DNA of 64,000 bases from Poa pratensis (GCA_947311845.1 CAMZMU010000048.1:24756431-24820430); one strand, 5' to 3'. Counted from the stretch's first letter, positions 1 through 12,718 are shown. Translations and numbers: made by a program. Notes: generated by a model from the letters alone, not told the origin.

Positions 1-1111
1 CTGCGGCGGCCCATGCCCTGCACACGCACTACGGCGCGGCACGCTCAGCTCGCACTGCACCGCCGGTTCACGAGCTCCATACATAGTGCGGCACTCCGGC
101 GAGACGATCGACCCGACTCGCCCGGCCGTTGCCGTTGGTGGCGGGCCCCGGGCCTCCGCCTCCGGCGCCGCGTCCGCACGGGAGTCAGCGACTTTACGCG
201 GCGTCGAGCCATTACTCCATGCAGCCGCAGCCGGAATTGTGCACCACACCATGGCGTGCGGCACCCGTACGTCCTCGCCGCGATGCAAAAATGACCACAC
301 ACGGCCACGCACCACAAGGGAGTGGAGGGTGAAAACAGGAGTATTTCCCGGATATAGGATAAAGGGTGACGCCGAGAAGATGCTGCCATGCTCGTCAACA
401 GGCCTAGAATGAGCGGCGGGAGTTAATCTACGCGAGCAAGCAACGGAGCGTTACACCAAACGGCCGGCCAGAGTTCTGGTATCGGCGAGACAGACTTGCT
501 GTTTTCAGGCAAGCTCTTCTCAGAAACGTAGCACGAACACGGGACGCTGTGTCACCGTGCATGCAAAAATGTCTATCGTGGACGGTGGACATGATTTTGC
601 TTCGTGGAGACGGCTGCAACGGTCGGCAAAGGGACAAGGCCAGGCGCAGCCCGGCCCACACTTTGAGGGCCCAAGGCCGACGAGCCGCCGCAGCCTCTCC
701 CGTCCGTCCACACCGCGTTTCAACACGTTTCTGTGTGAAACCGTAACGCGGAGCACCGCACCGTTCCGTGACGAGTCCATTTCGTTGCGGTCGATACGGA
801 CAGAAGGGTGGCTTCAATGGCCGCGGTAGACTCGCTGTCTCTGCTACTGCTAGAATAGAATAAAGGGTAACAATCTAACATGGGTCCAGACAAAACGAAT
901 CCTTGGATTTTAGCACATTCCACAAATACAGCCATTCACTTCTGCTGTATGATCATTGCCATGATCCAAGTTAGCCTGGCCATGCATGCACAGCACCGCC
1001 ACCAATCATCCAGGCGCCACGCCACGCTGGTGAGTGATGATGGACCCGATCAACATCATTGCCATGGAAACACAATCCTACTAATACACACGCACCCAAA
1101 CGACTCTCGAT
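1..1111. other. Left flank, no supportable gene
   Basis: The first ~870 bases are GC-rich and open in several frames on both strands, but no frame shows a domain, splice structure or codon pattern I recognise. The rest is ordinary intergenic sequence. It could be the upstream region of a gene lying left of the window; nothing seen proves that. Confidence 0.4.
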
Positions 1112-2045
1112 GAGAGAATTTCTTATTTCGTCCGACCTTAAAATCATCTGACCTAGAATAAATTCTTTCTAATTTGACACCTAAACTTTATTTCTTCCTT
1201 AACATGATACTACCGTTAGCGTTTTGCCGTCTGCTAGTATTTTGTTGGCCAAAGTACCCCTCTACGCCACCGGTGCGCCTGCTTGGCCCAGCATCGGCGA
1301 GCGAGGCGACGCGACGCGACGGGGTGAGCCGGCAAGCGCGGCGACGTGACGTGGCCGAGGCATGGGCGGCGAGCGCAGTCGGGGCGAGCAGGCGTGGGGG
1401 ACGACCGACTAGCATCCGCATGCAACGCAACGCGAGCACGGGCCGGCACCCGACATGCCAAGGTGTGGAGACGGTGGTGGGTACTTTGCTGAGTGCCACC
1501 GATTATGTTCGGCCACGCCGGAGGATCCCATAACTGCGCGTTTGGCGGCGACGCGGCTGGGCCGACGCGATGCAAGCTGGAGAGTCGGCGATGCCAAAGA
1601 CGGAGGCAAAGTGAGCGGGGGAGCTAGGGGGCGGCGCGCCAGGTAAATACCAGTGGCGAGCAGGGGCTAGGGGGCAGCCCACCGAGCACGGAGAGCCGAA
1701 GGCGCGCATGTGTGGGTCGAGAGATCTCGTGGGTCGAGGTTGTTGGGTCAACGCGAGCGCGCGGTGAGATCAAATAGTGGTAGACACAAGTTAGATTTTG
1801 CCAATAGAAATTGCGTTTTCTAAATGTGTCAAAAACACTTACAGAAAAAAATTGTCACATGACATGATTTAGCGGGGATAAAATAGTCTTTATACATTCC
1901 TATTTAACACCGTTAGTGCTCAGAATGCACTAAAATATCATATTAGGAAAGAAATGAAATTTAGGTGTCAAATTAGGAAGAAATTATGTTTTATGCCCAA
2001 ATAGAAAAGACGACTTTAATTAAGGGTCAAATAAGGAATTCTCTC
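1112..2045. mobile_element. MULE-like element with ~105 bp terminal inverted repeats and GC-rich core
   Basis: The left end (about 1112-1215) and the reverse complement of the right end (about 1925-2045) match imperfectly over roughly 105 bases. Both start GAGAGAATT, and both carry the block CTAATTTGACACCTAAA. The 934-bp unit therefore has terminal inverted repeats around an interior whose section 1260-1760 is strongly GC-rich, unlike the AT-rich ends. That layout fits a non-autonomous Mutator-like or fold-back element, possibly with acquired host DNA in the core. I found no matching 9-bp target duplication next to these ends, so the class is an inference. It stops about 380 bp before the TATA box of the protease gene. 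Confidence 0.6.
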
Positions 2046-2421
2046 AACAAACATTCATTTCTCAGTTGAAAGTTCGATTTTGCTCAAGTGGAAGATCAAA
2101 TTTTCCTCCATCGGGAAGAACGCACTACCTTAAAAAAATGCATACGGTGAGACTGTTCTTGACCAGTAAACACCACTTTCACAGTCTGCAAAGCGGGCAT
2201 CTTTTCGTCCTGAACGGTCATGTGGTGGTGGTGATCGATGCTACGGTACCAAACTGAACATAAAACAGGCCAGACCATGTGCGGCTACCCAGCTCACTCG
2301 TCCCTATCTCTCAGTCACTCAGTCACTCGCCGTCTCGCCGCCACTTTCGTCTCACTCTCTCTCAGCCATCGATCCATCTGTTTCCTTGTCCGGTTGCGAT
2401 CCTTCGACCGCGCCGCTGATT

Positions 2422-2429
2422 TATATAAA
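2422..2429 (+). promoter_or_regulatory. TATA box of the subtilase gene
   Basis: TATATAAA lies 73 bp before the ATG at 2502 in an otherwise GC- and CT-rich leader. Transcription would be expected to start near 2455, giving a 5' leader of about 45-50 nt. Confidence 0.7.
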
Positions 2430-2501
2430 CGCCGGCACGATCCGCCTCGCAGTACTCCCATTCAGAACGGACACACACAGACAGACTTCAAGCTTCTCGC
2501 G

Positions 2502-4807
2502 ATGCGGTGCCATGGCAGGAGATCTGTGGCGGCGATCCTTGCCGTGGTGGCCGTCGTTGCGGCCATCGTCGCACCGGCGGCGGCCATGCGGGATGACCGG
2601 AACGACGGTCGGCTCACGTACATCGTTCACACGTCGCATTCGGCCATGCCGAGCGACTTCGCGGCGCCCAGCGACTGGTACGCGTCTTCGCTGCAGTCCG
2701 TGTCCGGCGGCGCCGCCTCCGTGATCTACACCTACGACACGCTCCTCCACGGCTACTCGGCGCGGCTCACGCGGGCCGAGGCACAGGCGCTGGAGGCGCA
2801 CCCCGGCGTGCTCCTCGTCAACCCGGAGACGCGGTACGAGCTGCACACCACGCGGACTCCGGAGTTCCTGGGGCTCGACAGGGCGGACGCGCTGTTCCCG
2901 GAGTCGGGCACCGCGAGCGACGTCGTCGTCGGCGTGCTGGACACCGGCGTGTGGCCGGAGAGGGCGAGCTACGACGACGCCGGGCTCGGCCCCGTGCCGG
3001 CGGGCTGGAAGGGCAAGTGCGAGGAAGGCAGCGACTTCAACGCCTCAGCCTGCAACCGGAAGCTCATCGGCGCGAGGTTCTTCCTGGCGGGGTACGAGGC
3101 GTCCAAGGGCCCCGTGGACAAGTCCAAGGAGTCGCGCTCGCCGAGGGACAACGACGGGCATGGCACGCACACCTCCAGCACGGCCGCGGGATCCGCGGTG
3201 CGCGGCGCTGACCTGCTCGGGTACGCCCTGGGACGGCCAAAGGCATGGCGCCGCGCGCGCGCGTGGCCACGTACAAGGTGTGCTGGGTCGGCGGCTGCTT
3301 GAGCTCCGACATCCTCAAGGGCATGGACGTCGCCGTGGCCGACGGCGTGGACGTGCTCTCCCTCTCCCTCGGCGGTGGCACGTCGGACTACTACCGCGAC
3401 AGCATCGCGATTGGCGCTTACAGCGCCATGGAAAGGGGGATTTTCGTGTCCTGCTCGGCGGGGAACGCCGGGCCGGGCGCGGCATCGCTGACGAACGGCG
3501 CGCCGTGGATCACCACCGTGGGCGCGGGGACGCTCGACCGCGACTTCCCAGCCTATGTCACCCTCGGCAACGGCAACAAGTACACCGGCGTCTCCTGTAC
3601 AGCGGCAAGCAATTGCCCACCACGCCGGTGCAGTTCATCTACGCAGGGAACGCGTCCAACAGCAGCATGGGCGCGCTCTGCATGACCGGCAGCCTCATCC
3701 CGGCGAAGGTCAAGGGGAAGATCGTGCTCTGCGACCGCGGCACCAACGCCAGGGTCCAGAAGGGGTTCGTCGTCAGAGATGCCGGCGGTGCCGGCATGCT
3801 GCTGGCCAACACCGCCGCGAACGGGGAAGAGCTCGTCGCTGACGCGCACATTCTCCCAGGCGCCGGCGTCGGAGAGAAGGCCGGCAACTCCATGAGAACC
3901 TACGCGACGTCGGATCCAAACCCGACCGCCAACATAGTGTTCGCCGGCACGAAGGTCGGGATCCAGCCGTCTCCCGTGGTGGCCGCCTTCTCGTCGAGGG
4001 GTCCGAACACGGTGACGCCCGGCATCCTGAAGCCGGACCTGATCGCCCCCGGCGTGAACATCCTCGCGGCGTGGTCGGGATCCGTCGGCCCGTCCGGAAT
4101 CGCGGGCGACGACCGGCGGACCAGCTTCAACATCATATCCGGCACGTCCATGTCGTGCCCGCACGTGAGCGGGCTGGCGGCGCTGCTCAAGTCGGCGCAC
4201 CAGGACTGGAGCCCGGCCGCCATTCGGTCGGCGCTGATGACCACGGCGTACGTGTCCTACCCGAGCGGCGGCGCCAGCATCCTCGACGTGGCCACCGGCC
4301 GCCCCGCCACGCCGCTGGACATCGGAGCGGGCCACGTCGACCCAAGCAAGGCGGTGGATCCCGGCCTGGTGTACGACATCACCTCCGCAGACTACTTGGA
4401 CTTCCTCTGCGCCATAACTACGAGCCGTCCAGATCGCCGCCCTGACCAAGCACTCGACGGACCGGTGCAGCGCGAACCGCACGTACGCGGTGCCCGCCCT
4501 CAACTACCCGTCGTTCTCGGTGACGTTCCCGGCGGCCGGCGGCAAGGAGAAGCACACCCGCACGGTGACCAACGTCGGGCAGCCCGGCACGTACAAGGTG
4601 TCCGCCAGCGCCGCGGCGGGCAGCACGCCCGTGACAGTATCGGTCGAGCCGTCGACGCTGACCTTCACCAAGGTCGGCGAGAAGAAGAGCTACACGGTGA
4701 GCTTCGCTGCGGCCGGGCAGCCGTCGGGCACGAACGGGTTCGGGCGGCTCGTCTGGTCGAGCGACCACTACGTGGTGGCCAGCCCGATCGTGGCGACGTG
4801 GACCTGA
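2502..4807 (+). pseudogene. Subtilisin-like serine protease (SBT1 / S8 family), intronless, broken by four 1-base deletions
   Basis: A secreted plant subtilase that would cleave proteins in the cell wall space. Domains in order: hydrophobic signal peptide (~residues 9-28), I9 propeptide (TYIVHTS to TPEFLGL), S8 catalytic domain with Asp147 in [11 protein letters not shown], His220 in DGHGTHT, oxyanion Asn in CSAGNAGPG and Ser in [12 protein letters not shown] (codon 4147-4149), a PA insert, and an fn3-like C-terminus (LNYPSFSV to TVTNVG). All catalytic residues are present and the length is normal for SBT1 (~765 aa). The frame changes three times: near 3230, near 3596, and between 4413 and 4433 (two losses there). 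Each loss is one base in a short G, C or A run, and no nonsense mutation is seen otherwise. It is either a very young pseudogene or an intact gene with consensus errors. The start ATG is chosen because the signal peptide follows it and a TATA box precedes it. Confidence 0.9.
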
Positions 4808-6230
4808 CCTACCGGCCGGCGGTAGCGAGTTAGCGGTGATCTTATAACGCGGGAGGGCACAACCCGCCATTCTCGATCGGAAGCAACAATATTGTGTAAT
4901 CTGTCAATTTGCGCGGTGATTTACTGATTTCTCGTCCCATTCTCTCACAGCTTTGTGAAGTTGCCGCCGCTAGAAATGAATCGTGGCAATGTGTCAACTG
5001 GCATTGATCTGTAAGCTAGCTGGGCGAGTAATCGATCCATCTGATGTGTACTCATAAACAGAGACAGATTAAAGGATAATGGACCTGCAAATGGTACCAC
5101 TAGCATAATTCCTCGATTTGCTCTTGATCTAGTGCCATGTGCTCTGCTGGAACTGAAATCCTTTCTTTGTTCGATGGATGAGATTTTTGAAGTCTCTATC
5201 GTCGAATTTGAGTAGTATGATATTTTCAGTTTGCCGACCGTGGTCAGACTTTGGTGGACTAGAGCAGTGGATGCTAGTGAGATTTGCGTGAGTAGTTTGT
5301 CCGGCCACGACGCCCTGAATATTTTATCGGTGGTAAACTGCCAGCGGAACAAGTTTGCCCAAACTGTGATCTTGTCTACCTAAAAATACTGTCATTAATA
5401 CTTGGAGTACCACCTTAAATTCCACCGTAGGTATGCATCAATTGGGCGATCAATTGATGGGGAAAATCCCTTGTGTTCTCCGCGCTGGATGTAGGGTTCC
5501 CAGCATTTAGCATGCACCACCTGCGGACGGCAGCAGCAGCTGTAGTACCGAGCGCGGCCACAGTGCCGCCGCATGTGAGTCTCTTTTCCGTCTCGCATCA
5601 ATGGCGAAGGCGTGCTGGTTTCACAAGCTTTTCTCTTTCAGTCAGTCTTCAGTTCAGTGGCTCCACAAATGCAGCGGCTCGAACACATGCGTATCCGTGC
5701 GGTTGATCATGGTAGTACTACTACAGACGAAATTGATCGTAGACAGTTTTCCTTCTTCAGAACGCGTGAGTGTAAATGGCGGAGTGTCCGAACCATGAGA
5801 AATCCATGAGAGGATCGGATGGGTGGATTTGCACGCAGTGCCATAATCTAAACTGAACGACTGCAACGGATCTTGTGAGTTCATATAGCTCCGAAATTCC
5901 AGAGACACTGGAAGCGACGAGCTCCTCGTGTAGTCTGTGTGTTGTGCGGCTGGTGCTGTCGCCTGACTGACTACTAGCCGTTGGAGTGAGCTCCTCCTCC
6001 CAACGCCCCTGCCTCGACGGCGAGGGGATCGACGTGGTTTGTACAGTACTGCTCGGGACGGGGCATGTCGGGGTGGTGCTGCGGGACCCACCACCGTCAG
6101 GCACCAAAACCGTCTCGTCGCACATCACGGCGCGGACTTTAATGCACTGACTGCTGTCCCGGCTGCCCCGCCACCTCTCCACCGCGTACGTGTCCCCGTC
6201 GTCCCGTAGCGGCGCCATTATCTCACTCTC
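4808..6230. other. Intergenic, no gene seen
   Basis: 3' flank of the protease followed by mixed sequence. Short open frames on both strands have no recognisable domain. Nothing further supportable. Confidence 0.4.
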
Positions 6231-6285
6231 AGCAACCGATCAGGCCCTTTCAAAAAAAAAAAAAAAAAAAAGCAACCGATCAGGC
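6231..6285 (+). repeat. Poly(A) tract flanked by 15-bp direct repeats (minimal retroposition scar)
   Basis: AGCAACCGATCAGGC occurs at 6231-6245 and again at 6271-6285. Between them are only CCTTTC and 19 A residues. This is the structure left when target-primed reverse transcription inserts little more than a poly(A) tail: target-site duplication, tail, target-site duplication. Confidence 0.75.
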
Positions 6286-8530
6286 GGCGTCCGTCAAGGG
6301 AGGCTCTGTCGCATAAAAGTAAACGATGCACCATGGGCTGGTTCAGCATTCTCCTTGGTGGCCCATCACATAACCTAGGTTTGGAGAGTTGATCGCAGAG
6401 TTGTTCCGATCCTTTACAACTACAGTAATAAACTCCCCTAGGATTATTACCCTCTGCTTGTTTCCAGATGTGCTTCACAGCTCTTCGAGAATTAAAAGTA
6501 GATTTGAGACAAAAACTGTTGGATACATGTTTTGTACGATCTATCAAATTTCTGGTGTGTATTCCCCACTATTAAAAAAAGAAAATTATGGATGCGAAAA
6601 AGAAAAAGTAGCTCCATTTTCCTCTCAATTTTTTTTTGTATAGCCCATATTATAAAAAAATAAAACCTCAAAAGTACGGTACACGGTACACTAATTGTAT
6701 GCTTTATTTCAAAAAATTGAAATCTAGGCATGTCGTTTCGATTTTTTTTTTAAAAAAAGAGGAGATGCGCTGACTTCGGATCTACTGGAACTTCCGACAA
6801 CTCTCTCCCTTGTCGTTTCTCTGCCGCCAACACCCACCATAACAGTCGTTCCTCCGCTCTCCGCACACACCTCTGACTCTGTCAAGCCCCTAGGGCTACA
6901 GTGCACCTCTCCATCCCTGATGGCGCTCCTCCAGTCCATTCTCAACTTGCACGCCACGTGCGCTCCTCGTCGGTGCATATTATGGTGGACATCCAAACCC
7001 AGTGAGCTGAATGACTTCCTACATCCCTCGCAGTAGTTGCGTGTGAAAATCCATGTCGCATCTCGCATCAGACGTTGCTGTTAGTGGTGCTTGACTCGGC
7101 GGTGGTGGCAATTGCGGTTGAAATCTTGAGCGACATGTCGATGGTGAATGGGTATTGAAGTATGAGTTAGACGCCTCGTTGTTGGATGCCACCTAGTTAC
7201 TGATAAAAGATGAAGTGGTTATTTATCCGTGAACATTTTATATGTGGTATGTTTGCTTATGTCCCACTTGTATTCAAATAACAAGCCAAATTATGTAAGC
7301 GAGTGTATATGTGTATTTGGTAGATGAATGATGCATACACTAAAAAGGATGTATGTGTGTGTGTGTCTATCCTCAGCTAAAGTCATTAAAGTGCAGAAAA
7401 GTAATGACCCATGAGTGTACAATGATAAAATAAAAATATGTTGTTGAACCTGTGACCAACATGACAAAATGTATTTTTAGAGATGGGAATTCCTGCAATT
7501 ATATATCACTCAACCTTGTTGGTAGTATCCTTGACAATTATTTATATTTATATTTATATTTTATGTTATGTAATTTGGATCTGATCCACGTATTAGGATT
7601 TCACTTTGCTCTGTTTTTTGGTGTATTATTTAGTATTTATCGATGAAATGTTCCTCTATTTTATATATAGTATCGATTGTACTCGATGCAATTTATTTAA
7701 TTGTGCCAGGACATAATTAAACCAACTATTATTGATTTTGGGATCATTTATGTCGAAAATTACTTGACTTCATTATAATAAAATCAGTAACCATGACTGT
7801 AGGATCTCCATGGCTAATCAAATCATGGCTAATCTATCTCTCAAGTCTGCAATGTTCGTCATATCGTACATTGTCTACAGATTGTCAGAACTTTGTTCAA
7901 TTATTTTTGAAATCTTTACCATGTACAAAATTTAATTTCATTACATTTCATAATTATGGTCGTATCATGATCGTCTAACTGAGTATCTACGGAGATTGAT
8001 CTTTTTTTAATGTTGGGTCATGTTTTCTCTGTTGAGTGGTGAGTCTTAAGCTTCCTACCACTGACATAATTGTGTTGATGTCTCTACTTCTCTATGTTTA
8101 TGTGAGAATGTGTGAGTGATCGTGTTGCAAGAGAGTGTGCCAGAGTTACTATTTTCATCATTATTGCTACCGTTTTCTATATATGTTTCGCTAAATAAAA
8201 TTATTTGCTCATCCATCGTCGCTTGCACTAGAGCAGACGCTGCAACGCGTGTCTTTTCCTTCTAGTAGCCTATTGTTACACACATCATCTTTGATGTCGG
8301 CTAACAATAGTTATTTATGATGCCCAAAAGACAAGCACCAGATTAAAATCTAAAGCTGATGTAAAATAAAAGCCCACAACCCGCTTCTAACTAGAGCCTA
8401 CAATAATTCAACGTTTTTCGCATACTTCCGCAGATACAATGTGCAAGAACCATGAACTGATGACCATCATTTGGCCTGCACACAATGCATAAACATCTCT
8501 CGCGCAGCTCGGGACGAACAAGCGAATGAG
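6286..8530. other. AT-rich intergenic region
   Basis: Contains homopolymer-rich sequence near 6640-6760 and a small (GT)n tract near 7352. The last few hundred bases are the 3' flank of the response-regulator gene. No gene recognised. Confidence 0.4.
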
Positions 8531-11500
8531 CTAATATTCTCCACCGAAGAGTGCAACATCATTGAAATCCTCCTGTGAGAAAAAGAAGCTTGATTTAGAT
8601 ACACCTGGCCTGCTCAGAAATTTAATGTGTAAATTAGCTGCATTGTGTGATGAAAGAATGAGAAAAAAATTGTTACCTGGTTAAGCAAACTGGTAAAAAT
8701 ATCCTCCAGGAAGAAGGGATTGTTGTAGTTTGGCTGTTGAATATCAACAGCTGGTTGACCAGTTGGGTCTTCTAGCACAGGGGTAATGCTAGGTGCATCC
8801 CCAACATTAAGCATTTGTGTCGGCGCGACAGAGCTGTCCTGAAGCTCAGGCATGGTAGCATTGGTGCTTCCACTGTTAACCATTTGAGTCGGCGGCGCGA
8901 CAGAGCTGCCACTCTGAAAGTTAGGCAAGCTGGTGCTTCCACCATTAACCATCTCAGTTATTGGTGAATAGTTATCATTGGTCATCTCTACTAGGTCTGT
9001 GTTGCTTGCCATGTTGAATAATGGAGTCATCTGCTCACTGAAGGCATCCACTGAAATGATGTTTTGGTTGATTCCTGCCAACTGATTCTGATTTTCATTC
9101 TGGAACATCGGCATCTGGCCGGGTGAGGCTCCAAAGCTTGGCAGCTGGTTGATTTGGGGGAAGTTCACTTGTGACTGAGCCGGAGGTGTCCCACTTCCAT
9201 CCACATGAAGAGCAAAACTTGATGGCACCATATTTTTCCAGTGATTGCTATTGCTTCCAGCAAGGTATGGAAACTGGACGTCGCGACGCAGGCCACCGAC
9301 CGTAGAAGGCGTCATGTTCATCAGAGTGGAGAAATGGTTGACGAATCCTGGAGGCTGCACGGGGAGCTGGTTTACAGGCGGCTCCAACAACCCACCATTT
9401 GGCATTTTTGCCAAGGAGGAGTTGCCAGGATGAGAGGGAAGCACCACATTGCTTGCCTCCATCAGCTTTTCACAAAGGACACTTGCGTATGCTTTGCTAG
9501 AACAGTTGGGAAGAATTTCATCCAGCATTGTGTGATCTGACATCTTTGCGAATGAGCCGACGGGTTGACCTGAAATGTGGCACCTTCTTGTGTTGGGAAG
9601 CCACGGTGCGACATGCCTCTGCATGTCATGCCCATGGCCGGTTGTGCCCATGGTCCCATTCATGGAGTGAATCAGCACATCATGAGCTCCTAACACAGAT
9701 GGAGCCGAGGACAAAATGTCAGAACCCCGAAAACCAACAGTTGAAGATGACCAACCGCTCTAATGTTCATGGTAATTACCGGAGTTTCCTTGGTGATTCA
9801 TGTTCATGTAGTATGACGAGTTCCTCTTTTAAAGGAATTACCGAGCGGATTATGCTTCCTTGGGTCATCGGTGACCCTTTTCAAATGAAGCCGATATTTC
9901 TGAAATAACAAGGTGGGCAAGAATATATATGAGATTCATGCTCATGGGAAGGAAATGGAAGTCACGTGGGGAAAACAATATGAAGGTGTGGGATAGTTTA
10001 AAAAATTATAGAAAATGTGGGGCATGCATTAGATCAAGTATGTTTCACTAAGAAGTTTCTCACACACATCTATATAACAACTTGCATTATTAAAGTTTGG
10101 ATTTATACATGAAAAAATGTTATTCTAGAAAGAATATGAATAAGCATAGAAATTAAGCATAAGGGTTGAAATTAAACCTGGAGGTGGCTCGCGACACTCT
10201 CTCTGTTCAAGTAATTGACATTCATCATTTGCAATATCGTCTTTGGGACCGCCTCTGCATTTACATAATCACAATTTTTGTCAACGAAAACATAATCAAG
10301 AACCATATCCTTTGGTTTTGGTGAATAAGCAATGAAATGTGAGATCTTACTATCGACGCCAAGTAGTTTGACGACTTTCAGGAACCTGCCGTGCAGCTCA
10401 CCGGTCCATGAAATCCTTGGCTTTTTCCGGGTGGTCGTCACACTAGTGCTTTCTTTGTTCTCATTAGAGTCATCTGCATCATGCTTCTTATTCTTCTTCT
10501 TTGAGCACTTTTTAGTCTTTGCACCACCCTGCTCACCCTCAGGAATCACTGGTTGCACCACCCTCTGATCATCATCATCATCATCATTGTCGCTGCTGCT
10601 GTGGTTCCCAATGCCAGGATTTTTCCTTATAACATGCTGCCATATGTTCTTGAGCTCCTTGACATGCACAGGTTTAACCAAATAGTCACAATCCCCATGT
10701 GTTATCCCCTTCAACACAATCTCCTTCTCTCCATTCGCAGATAGCACTACATGACATATGCTTAGAGAATTAGCCTTGGAATGTGGAAACTTACAAAATT
10801 AAACATCTTTTTTCCGTGCTCAGAAAAAAGTTGAGTATATTTCATATGAGACACACAATTGGAGAACCAAATGTGTTACACACGATGGAAAAAATTGGAT
10901 CACGACCACGACCAATTCTATGATTCAAAGCAAAATAAGCCGGATAAAAATTACACACTCAATAGAAAGACACATAATAATGATCATAGAACTAACCGTA
11001 ACAAAATGCATAGAAACCATCTCAACATATATATAACTTCCTATTATTGATAAACCTCAAGATCAAGTACTATTTTTGACATTTCACCATTTTCCTAGCC
11101 TATTAGGTAACATCTATCAACCCAAGCAATTTTCTAAATCACTTTAAGTGGCCATCAGACATTTAAGTTTGTATATGATAAATGACATGGCAAACAGTTT
11201 TATCATTACAATTTTAAAAATAAATATGTGTAGTTGCACGTTGTAAAATTGATGGAACTACAAATTTATGTGCTATCAAACGGATGTCACTTGAGGTATG
11301 AAAATTGCCTCCTTTCTTAACATAAATGGAAAGCTAGTTGGAGCGAATAATTTAATAATGAGTTATTGGAAGAACCGTCACGAGTCTAATTGATACACAC
11401 ATGTCAGTTTATTTTCATTTTCTTATTTTTGTTATAAAATTCTAAACTTCATGTGTTGGGTACATAAATAATAAAAGTAAATTATTTAGAGTCTGCTATA

Positions 11501-12493
11501 TTCTACCACACACACTCATGAACGGCCACCACCACCGAGCCCACCCTCTCCCACCTAACTCATGTGTCCTTCACTTTCGATCTACTAGCCATCCGATATG
11601 ACTAGTGAACGGTTAGATGGAACCACGTTGGTTAGACTACACCCGATACCTCCCTCCCCACACGTAACCCATGTGTCGCTCCACCTCCAGGTCCACTGGC
11701 CATCCGATCAGACTAGTGAAGGGTTAGATTGGACCGCGTTGGTTTGGCCACACCTGATACCTCCCTCCCCACACCTTACCCATGCTACGCTCCACCTCCG
11801 CTCCGCTTCCCCAACCTAGCCATCCGATCTGAGCAGACGGACGGTTAGATGGGATCCCATTGGTCCAGGTCAAAACGAGAGGATCACATTTGTTAGATTC
11901 TCGCTGCTAACCCTAGGACTCAATGCATCTAAAAGACTAAAACTACATAAGGATGGTTGCACACTTGCACTACCATGTATGGAAACATTGTTAACCCCAG
12001 GGCTGGGCTGAGGAGTACTTAATAAATGTCCTTAAAAACGGTGAGCTAGCAATGTCAACTCACTACAAATACGGCTAAACTGGATAGAGGAAGAGAGCGT
12101 TTAATTGTACTGATGATTGGCAGGTTCATCTCAAGGGCGATGAGCTTGAAGCTGTCCATGTCCGGCATGTGCACGTCGGTGATCACCAGGTCGAACTGCT
12201 CCTCGCCTCCCTCCCTCAGCATCTCCAGCGCCGTACTCGCGTCCGACACCATCGTCGCTGCAACCAAGTAAGCAAGCAAGGCAAGGATTACTCCCAGAGA
12301 AGAAAAAGCTTTCGATTGGTTCTTCTAATGGATGAGGGCTCACGGTTGGATTTGCAGGCGCGCAGTTGGAGCTCCAGGATCCTGCGGCGGACGGGGTCGT
12401 CGTCGACGGCGAGCACGCGCATTCCCTCCGGGAACTTGTCCTCGCCACCGCCACCGCCGGCTCCTTCCCCTGCCTTTCGTCACCGACGGCCAT
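8531..12493 (-). pseudogene. Type-B response regulator (receiver + GARP Myb), C-terminal part disrupted
   Basis: Transcription factor of the cytokinin two-component relay, acting in the nucleus. Exons (minus strand): 12344-12422 (from the in-frame Met of MRVLAVDDDP), 12111-12257, 10351-10746, 10178-10254, 8677-9899, 8531-8572; all junctions are GT-AG and phases agree. Counting from that Met, receiver residues are the Asp cluster 7-9, phospho-acceptor Asp54 in ITDVHMPDMD, and Lys100 in LVKP. The receiver lacks three residues of the usual FKLLELVGLEMDLP stretch. The GARP motif runs [12 protein letters not shown] to SHLQKYRLHLKR, with the 77-nt exon 4 typical of this family. Exon 5 opens with KYRLHLKR, then is out of frame by one base (about 9811-9890) with a further in-frame TAG; the rest is Q/N-rich and ends EDFNDVALFGGEY. 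An upstream ATG (12493) is also one base out of frame. A 5'-leader intron fits 12511-12605. Confidence 0.85.
11589..11850. repeat. ~111-120 bp tandem repeat, about 2.3 copies
   Basis: Copies begin with CCATCCGAT at 11589, 11700 and 11820 and share GGTTAGAT and GATACCTCCCTCCCCACAC blocks. The repeat lies inside the 1364-bp third intron (10747-12110) of the response-regulator gene. Confidence 0.75.
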
Positions 12494-12710
12494 GCCTCGC
12501 AGCCTTCTTCCTGCAAAAATCACAACCGGCAAAGCAAAACACGATCAAACGCACGAGCATATATACACCAAAAACACCACCCAAACCCCCATAAACCCCA
12601 TGTACCTTGGCTTCCTCGACAATGGCAATTCCCAGTCTACAGGCGAGAGAGCAGTACCACGGTGGCTACCTGCGTACGGTCGATGGTCTCGAGGACGTGC
12701 ACGGGGCGCA

Positions 12711-12718
12711 ATTTATAG
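12711..12718 (-). promoter_or_regulatory. TATA-like box for the response-regulator gene
   Basis: On the minus strand CTATAAAT lies about 105 bp upstream of the donor of the predicted 5'-leader intron. It is the only good TATA candidate near the first exon. Confidence 0.5.

Noticed and set aside
13..829. Several GC-rich open frames on both strands at the left edge
   Set aside because: They overlap each other on opposite strands, show no domain or splice logic, and are what GC-rich sequence gives by chance.
1112..2045. Exact 9-bp target duplication for the MULE-like element
   Set aside because: ACTCTCGAT and AACAAACAT do not match, so the ends may be mis-set or the duplication has decayed.
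10255..10350. Apparent 32-residue insertion in the GARP domain
   Set aside because: It has perfect GT-AG ends, and its removal restores the conserved GVDKAVPK sequence, so it is an intron, not a protein insertion.
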